Positions 6,260-10,156 of a stretch of DNA of 10,156 nt are shown piece by piece (the first letter of the stretch is position 1; each line of letters starts with the position of its first letter). The DNA lies in the NCBI RefSeq assembly GCF_938039775.1, contig NZ_CALHTQ010000116.1:1-10156 (forward strand), in the 5' to 3' direction. A model generated the notes under the pieces. The model made no database searches. It was not told where the DNA came from and saw only the letters and a list, made by a program, of their open reading frames with translations. Position numbers and translations under genes: made by a program. Origin of the DNA: an uncultured Mogibacterium sp. (lineage in GTDB: Bacteria > Bacillota_A > Clostridia > Peptostreptococcales > Anaerovoracaceae).

Positions 6260-7984
6260 ATGAACTCAAGATGCAGATTTATGGTTAGGAAACTTCTTGT
6301 TGTTATTATGTCTTGCATTATGTTGCTCGGCATAACTCCTATGATAGGCAAGGCTTCAGCTGAAACCATTCACAACGATGTAGTTACCGATGTAAAGCTT
6401 ACTAAAGCGGATTTAGTAACACCTGCAACGTGGGCAGATGTAACGACGAGGATGCAGCTAGTGATTAAGTTTTCGCTGCATAATAGAGTTCATGCTGGAG
6501 ATAAGACCATTATCAAAGTTCCGAATGAATTTGAAATTGTAAAGAGAGAGACCTTCGCTATAAAGAGTCCGTCGGGTGAAACTATCGCCAATGCAGTTAC
6601 TGATCCTGATTCTAAGACCGTTACAGTCACATATACTAACTATGTCGATACCCACTCTGATATATCGGGATCACTGCATATTACAGTTAAAATAGATACA
6701 GATGCCGTTACTTCTAGGCAGACGCTCAGACTGCGCCTGGTTATGGATGGTGGTCGCGGATTTGATTTAGAACCATTTGTATATGCTGGTGTGCGTAGAG
6801 ATAATCCAGATGAACATCTATACAAGAGAAGTTACTTCGACAACAATGACCCAACAATCGTGCGTACAAGAATTCGTGTTAACGGTAAGGGTGGAACTTT
6901 TCAGAAGCTTACAGTAAAAGACACTATTGAAACCCCTGCCGTTTCCTATGCAAAAGATAGCTTTAGGATTACAAAGGGCACATGGGAGATTGGCGCTGAT
7001 GGGTACTTTGCCCTTAAGAACGAAGTAGATGTAACGAATCAGTTCCCAATTAATTTTAATGGCAATAGCTTTACAATTGATTTCAATAACGTGCATGGAG
7101 AAGGTTACTATATCAAGTATGATATGAAGCTTTCATATAGACCTGTAAATCAAGAAATCGTCAACAATAGAATTAGCGGATACAATGGCACAGAGGTGTT
7201 GCTAGACGAAGTTATCAGAGCTGTATATCAGGAGTCAGGTGGTGAGGCTAATGGATATAACTTTACCATCAAGATTCATAAAGAAAATGAAAATGGTGAT
7301 AGCTTGGGTGGCGCCGTTTTCGAAGTTATCAGAGACTCTTCGGGCGTTAAAGTTGGAGAAATTACTACGGATAACAATGGAAATGGAAGTCTTGGCGGTC
7401 TATTAAAGGATAAGTATACGATTAAGGAGAAAAAAGCTCCAGAAGGATATATGCTATCCACTGGTTCTGTCAAGGTGGTGCCATCTGACTTTGGTCCGGA
7501 CAAGTCTGTGACTAAGACAATCAAGAACAGCTATGCTCCTGGAGAGACTAGCGTTACGGTAACTAAGCGTTGGGATGATGGTAACGATAAGGACAAGATG
7601 AGACCGGAAAGTATCAAGGTACAGCTGTATGCTAATGGGGTGAAAAAGGGTTCTGAAGTAACTCTCAAAAAGTCCGAAAACTGGACTTATACATGGAACA
7701 ATTTGCCTGAAAAGCAGAGTGGACAGAATGTAAAGTACACAGTGAAGGAAGTAGATGCTATTCCGGGTTACACAGTGAGTATCGATGATGCGGACCATGG
7801 AAACATTATAATCACCAATGCTCATACCCCTAGGGACATTCCCCCAAAAGACATTACTAAGAAGGGTAATAGCCCTAAGACGGGTGATGCAAACAAATTA
7901 GGGCAGGATACATTGGTACTGCTCTTATCCTCGATGATGCTAGCGGGAACAGCAGTTACTAGAAGACGAAGAAAAGTGCAGTAG
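6260..7984 (+). CDS. Cell-wall-anchored adhesin with SpaA and Cna-B domains and SPKTG sorting signal
   Basis: The 574-residue protein starts 7 bases after AAGGAGG. Residues 1-34 are a signal peptide ending KASA. Residues 35 to about 330 resemble the adhesive Ig-like region of MSCRAMM/collagen-binding proteins (VHAGDKTIIKVPNEFEI; VTYTNYVDTHSDISGSL). Residues 336-425 look like a SpaA-type domain: K341 before ENENGDSLGGAVFEV, E390 in YTIKEKKAPEGY, and N423. Residues 430-522 look like a Cna-B domain: K436 in VTKRWDD, E497 in YTVKEVDAIPGY, and N520 in ITNAH. Such Lys/Glu/Asn sets form self-made isopeptide bonds in these families. The sorting signal is SPKTGD (538-543), a hydrophobic segment (551-566) and RRRRK. 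A sortase would attach it to peptidoglycan. No sortase or pilin gene is nearby, so a single-chain adhesin is more likely than a pilus subunit. The ligand is unknown. Confidence 0.92.
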   Translation: MNSRCRFMVRKLLVVIMSCIMLLGITPMIGKASAETIHNDVVTDVKLTKADLVTPATWADVTTRMQLVIKFSLHNRVHAGDKTIIKVPNEFEIVKRETFAIKSPSGETIANAVTDPDSKTVTVTYTNYVDTHSDISGSLHITVKIDTDAVTSRQTLRLRLVMDGGRGFDLEPFVYAGVRRDNPDEHLYKRSYFDNNDPTIVRTRIRVNGKGGTFQKLTVKDTIETPAVSYAKDSFRITKGTWEIGADGYFALKNEVDVTNQFPINFNGNSFTIDFNNVHGEGYYIKYDMKLSYRPVNQEIVNNRISGYNGTEVLLDEVIRAVYQESGGEANGYNFTIKIHKENENGDSLGGAVFEVIRDSSGVKVGEITTDNNGNGSLGGLLKDKYTIKEKKAPEGYMLSTGSVKVVPSDFGPDKSVTKTIKNSYAPGETSVTVTKRWDDGNDKDKMRPESIKVQLYANGVKKGSEVTLKKSENWTYTWNNLPEKQSGQNVKYTVKEVDAIPGYTVSIDDADHGNIIITNAHTPRDIPPKDITKKGNSPKTGDANKLGQDTLVLLLSSMMLAGTAVTRRRRKVQ

Positions 7985-8063
7985 GAATACCGATAGTAGC
8001 ACTGAAAAACAAAATTGTGAACGCTAAATAGCTATATGCATTAGGACTTGGAAGCTTTGAAAT

Positions 8064-8104
8064 AAGGCGGTAATCAACTAGGTGTTAGAAGATTACCGCT
8101 TTTT
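8064..8104 (+). terminator. Rho-independent terminator after the second surface protein
   Basis: GCGGTAATC (8067-8075) pairs perfectly with GATTACCGC (8091-8099). Flanking AAG/TTT pairs extend the stem, the loop is 15 bases, and a TTTTT run follows. It lies about 80 bases beyond the stop at 7984. The intervening 7985-8063 shows nothing else. Confidence 0.8.
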
Positions 8105-8137
8105 AATTTATACAAACTTGAAAATAAACATATATGC

Positions 8138-8166
8138 TTGCATTAATAAGTCTCGTGACCTATAAT
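8138..8166 (+). promoter_or_regulatory. Predicted strong promoter of rpsB-tsf
   Basis: TTGCAT (8138-8143), a 17-base spacer and a perfect TATAAT (8161-8166) precede the ribosomal protein operon. Transcription would start near 8173. Confidence 0.8.
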
Positions 8167-8172
8167 ATATAG

Positions 8173-8292
8173 GCATCTTTGTGTTCAAATGCATGGATGT
8201 AGTAAGTAATAATCACATCGTGAAGTTGCCGCGGTGCCTCTTGAAGGTTGAAGGCTAGTGTTCACGGTGGAAGTAACAACCGGAGGTTAATT
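8173..8292 (+). promoter_or_regulatory. Long 5' leader of rpsB with potential RNA structure
   Basis: About 120 bases separate the predicted transcription start from the rpsB start. CATCGTGAA (8216-8224) can pair with TTCACGGTG (8261-8269) as a 9-bp helix with one G-U pair. Inside it lie short GCC/GGC pairings and a tandem TTGAAGG (8241-8247 and 8248-8254). The closing arm sits 12 bases before the ribosome binding site. This layout suits autoregulation by S2, but no known leader family is recognised. Confidence 0.4.
8282..8286 (+). promoter_or_regulatory. Ribosome binding site fixing the rpsB start
   Basis: GGAGG lies 6 bases before the ATG at 8293. It selects this start over the upstream in-frame TTG at 8248, which has no comparable site and lies inside the leader helix. 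Confidence 0.85.
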
Positions 8293-9033
8293 ATGTCAGT
8301 AGTATCAATGAAACAGCTTTTAGAAGCAGGTGTTCATTTCGGACACCAGACTAGAAGATGGAACCCTAAGATGGCTCCATACATCTTCACAGAGAGAAAC
8401 GGAATCTACATCATCGATCTTCAGCAGACTATTCAGAGAATCGACGATGCTTATGATTTCATCAGAAAGGTAGCAGCAGAGGGAGAACCAATCCTATTCG
8501 TAGGTACTAAGAAGCAGGCTCAGGCAGCTATCAAGGATGAGTCTCTACGTGCAGGAATGTTCTTCGTAAACGAGAGATGGCTAGGTGGAATGCTCACAAA
8601 CTACAAGACTATCAGCAAGAGAATTGCTAGACTTGCAGAGATTCGTGAGATGGAAGCTGATGGCACTATCGAGAAGTACGCTAAGAAGGAAGCTCTTAAG
8701 ATTAGACAGGAAGCTGATAAGCTAGAGAAGTTCCTCGGCGGAATCAAAGATATGAAGGGTATGCCTGGAGCAATGTTCGTAGTAGACCCTAAGAAGGAAA
8801 AGATTGCTGTTAAGGAAGCAAGAACTCTCGGAATCCCAGTTGTAGGTATCGTAGATACAAACTGTGATCCAGATGATGTTGATTACATCATTCCTGCTAA
8901 CGATGACGCTATCAGAGCTGTAAAGCTAATCACATCTGCAATGGCAGATGCTGTAATTGAAGCTAAGCAGGGAGAGAGCTTCGATGCTAGCGAGGTTCCA
9001 ACTGAGGAAGCTGAGACTGAAGCAGAAGCATAA
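8293..9033 (+). CDS. rpsB: 30S ribosomal protein S2
   Basis: The 246-residue protein begins [19 protein letters not shown], matching the conserved S2 start (E. coli: [19 protein letters not shown]). The second S2 signature region is at residues 158-182, from PGAMFVVDP to TLGIP. The [10 protein letters not shown] and [11 protein letters not shown] segments are also typical. The C-terminus is acidic (EEAETEAEA), as in many Firmicutes. S2 joins late in 30S assembly, contacts the 16S rRNA near the head-body junction, and is needed for S1 or mRNA engagement where S1 exists. It is the first gene of the rpsB-tsf operon and is followed after 97 bases by tsf. Its codons are skewed towards a few favoured ones, as expected for high expression. 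The length agrees with the family (about 230-260). Confidence 0.98.
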   Translation: MSVVSMKQLLEAGVHFGHQTRRWNPKMAPYIFTERNGIYIIDLQQTIQRIDDAYDFIRKVAAEGEPILFVGTKKQAQAAIKDESLRAGMFFVNERWLGGMLTNYKTISKRIARLAEIREMEADGTIEKYAKKEALKIRQEADKLEKFLGGIKDMKGMPGAMFVVDPKKEKIAVKEARTLGIPVVGIVDTNCDPDDVDYIIPANDDAIRAVKLITSAMADAVIEAKQGESFDASEVPTEEAETEAEA

Positions 9034-9074
9034 ATTAGACAGACTTTTATAAACGAATAATATAACAAGTAAAT

Positions 9075-9110
9075 GCCGTCCGGACCGAGAACTAACCCGG
9101 CTCGGGCGGC
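9075..9110 (+). other. GC-rich hairpin between rpsB and tsf
   Basis: GCCGTCCGG (9075-9083) pairs with the 3' arm ending CTCGGGCGGC at 9110 (9 pairs, two of them G-U or U-G). After an A-C mismatch, CCG pairs with CGG. No U tract follows (TATTTAG), so it is not a full terminator. The ribosome binding site of tsf starts 9 bases later. It could be a partial attenuator, a processing site or an mRNA stabiliser. Confidence 0.5.
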
Positions 9111-9130
9111 TATTTAGTAAGGAGGACACA

Positions 9131-10042
9131 ATGGCTGTAACAGCTGCACTAGTCAAGGAGCTTCGTGAGCTCACAGGTTCCGGTATGATGGATTGCAAGA
9201 AGGCGCTAGTTGAGACAGATGGTGACATCGATAAGGCGGTAGATTGGCTTCGCGAGAAGGGAATCATGAAGGCTCAGAAGAAGTCTGGCAGAATTGCTGC
9301 TGAAGGACTTGTAAGACTAGCTTTCGGTGAGGGCAACAAAGTTGCTGCAATCGCTGAGGTTAACTCTGAGACAGACTTCGTATCCAAGAACGAAGAGTTC
9401 GTTGAGTTCGTTGAGGCAATTGCTGCTGAGGCACTTGTAAAGGGCGACCTAGATATGGATGCTTTCATGGCAGAGCCATTCCAGGGATCAACTGTTAAGG
9501 ATGTTCTTACAGCTAAGGTTGCTAAGATAGGTGAGAACCTCAACATCAGAAGATATGCTAGAGTTGAGGAAGATGGCGTTGTTTACACAGGATACATCCA
9601 CGGTGGCGGCAGAATCGGTGTTATCGTTGGTATCAAGACTGATGCTACAGCCGCTGAAGTTGAGGCTTGTGGTAAGGACGTTGCAATGCAGGTTGCTTCT
9701 ATGAACCCTAAGTTCGTAGATGAAGCAGATGTTGATCCTGAGTACATCGAAAACGAAAAGAAGATTCTTACTGAGCAGGTTCTAAACGAGGGTAAGAAGC
9801 CTGAGATGGTTGAGAAAATCGTTACTGGAAAGATTAAGAAGGAACTCAAGGAAGTTTGCCTAGTGGATCAGCCATTCGTAAAGGACAGCGACCTCAGCAT
9901 CGCTCAGTACGTAGATAAGTGCGCTAAGGAACTTGGCAAGGATATGCAGGTTGTATCCATGATTAGATTCGAAGTAGGAGAGGGAATCGAGAAGAAGGAA
10001 GATGACTTTGCAGCAGAGGTTGCTGCAGCAGTTCAGGGCTAA
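9131..10042 (+). CDS. tsf: Translation elongation factor Ts
   Basis: The 303-residue protein is the guanine nucleotide exchange factor that releases GDP from EF-Tu. The N-terminal UBA-like domain carries EF-Ts signature 1 at residues 11-26 (LRELTGSGMMDCKKAL), followed by GDIDKAVDWLREKG. Signature 2 is at 76-86 (EVNSETDFVSK), where D82 and F83 match the E. coli residues that disturb the EF-Tu Mg/nucleotide site. The YIHGGGRIGV segment opens a later core repeat. AAGGAGG at 9119-9125 lies 5 bases before the ATG. It is co-transcribed with rpsB, the classic order, and a terminator follows. The length is close to the usual 280-300. Confidence 0.98.
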   Translation: MAVTAALVKELRELTGSGMMDCKKALVETDGDIDKAVDWLREKGIMKAQKKSGRIAAEGLVRLAFGEGNKVAAIAEVNSETDFVSKNEEFVEFVEAIAAEALVKGDLDMDAFMAEPFQGSTVKDVLTAKVAKIGENLNIRRYARVEEDGVVYTGYIHGGGRIGVIVGIKTDATAAEVEACGKDVAMQVASMNPKFVDEADVDPEYIENEKKILTEQVLNEGKKPEMVEKIVTGKIKKELKEVCLVDQPFVKDSDLSIAQYVDKCAKELGKDMQVVSMIRFEVGEGIEKKEDDFAAEVAAAVQG

Positions 10043-10110
10043 ACTCTATTCGCTTTACACGGACATACAACATAATTAAAATTTCGATAGTCGTAAGATG
10101 TCGAATGACG

Positions 10111-10142
10111 AAAAAGCGTAGCTGATTGGCTACGCTTTTTTT
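10111..10142 (+). terminator. Rho-independent terminator after tsf
   Basis: GCGTAGC (10116-10122) pairs with GCTACGC (10129-10135) around a 6-base loop. The stem is extended by AAAAA/TTTTT pairing to 12 bp and ends in seven T. It lies about 70 bases after the tsf stop. Confidence 0.92.
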
Positions 10143-10156
10143 ATGCGAAAGTAGAT

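Noticed and set aside
7454..7825. 123-codon minus-strand ORF inside the second surface protein gene
   Set aside because: It lies wholly opposite well-recognised SpaA and Cna-B domains and has no sensible protein features.
8193..8258. 21-codon upstream ORF in the rpsB leader
   Set aside because: It starts with ATG and has a proper stop, but no Shine-Dalgarno sequence precedes it and the peptide shows no recognisable feature.
8248..8292. Longer S2 start at the TTG at 8248
   Set aside because: The extra 15 residues are not found in S2 proteins, no good ribosome binding site precedes the TTG, and GGAGG is well placed before the ATG at 8293.

Overview
The window reads as chromosomal DNA from a low-GC Gram-positive bacterium, most likely an anaerobic member of the Clostridia/Eubacteriales. 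The evidence is the strong AAGGAGG-type ribosome binding sites, sigma-A-like promoters with 17-base spacers, a Bacillus-type LexA/DinR SOS box, an AzgA-type purine permease, and two surface proteins with signal peptides and sortase-type C-termini. A finer placement (for example near oral Eubacteriales such as Mogibacterium relatives) would be a guess. I see no mobile element, CRISPR array, tRNA or rRNA.

Layout. Bases 1-724 (minus strand) hold the N-terminal two thirds of a Y-family DNA polymerase (DinB/UmuC type), cut by the window edge. It has its own promoter, overlapped by a near-perfect SOS box. Bases 870-2237 (minus) encode a purine/nucleobase permease of the AzgA/PbuG type, separated from the polymerase by a hairpin terminator. 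A divergent promoter region (2238-2559) leads on the plus strand to galE (2560-3603), which ends at a strong terminator.

Next come two separately transcribed cell-surface protein genes. The first (3773-5938) has a signal peptide, an N-terminal domain, two ~206-residue tandem repeats and an atypical VVKTG sorting motif. The second (6260-7984) has a predicted MSCRAMM-like adhesive N-terminus, a SpaA-type and a Cna-B-type domain with visible isopeptide Lys/Glu/Asn sets, and an SPKTG sorting signal. Each ends in a terminator. The second has a good promoter; the first has no clear one.

The last part (about 8138-10142) is the translation operon rpsB-tsf. It has a strong promoter, a ~120-base leader with potential structure, an intergenic hairpin, and a terminator directly after tsf.

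Functionally the window is mostly ordinary core genome (DNA damage tolerance, purine uptake, UDP-galactose supply, translation) with a two-gene accessory surface module between galE and rpsB. The galE neighbour could supply UDP-galactose for surface glycans, but nothing here links it directly to the adhesins. The points most worth a second look are the unrecognised repeat architecture and odd sorting motif of the first surface protein, the SOS box, and the structured rpsB leader. I do not see convincing evidence of a wholly new system.
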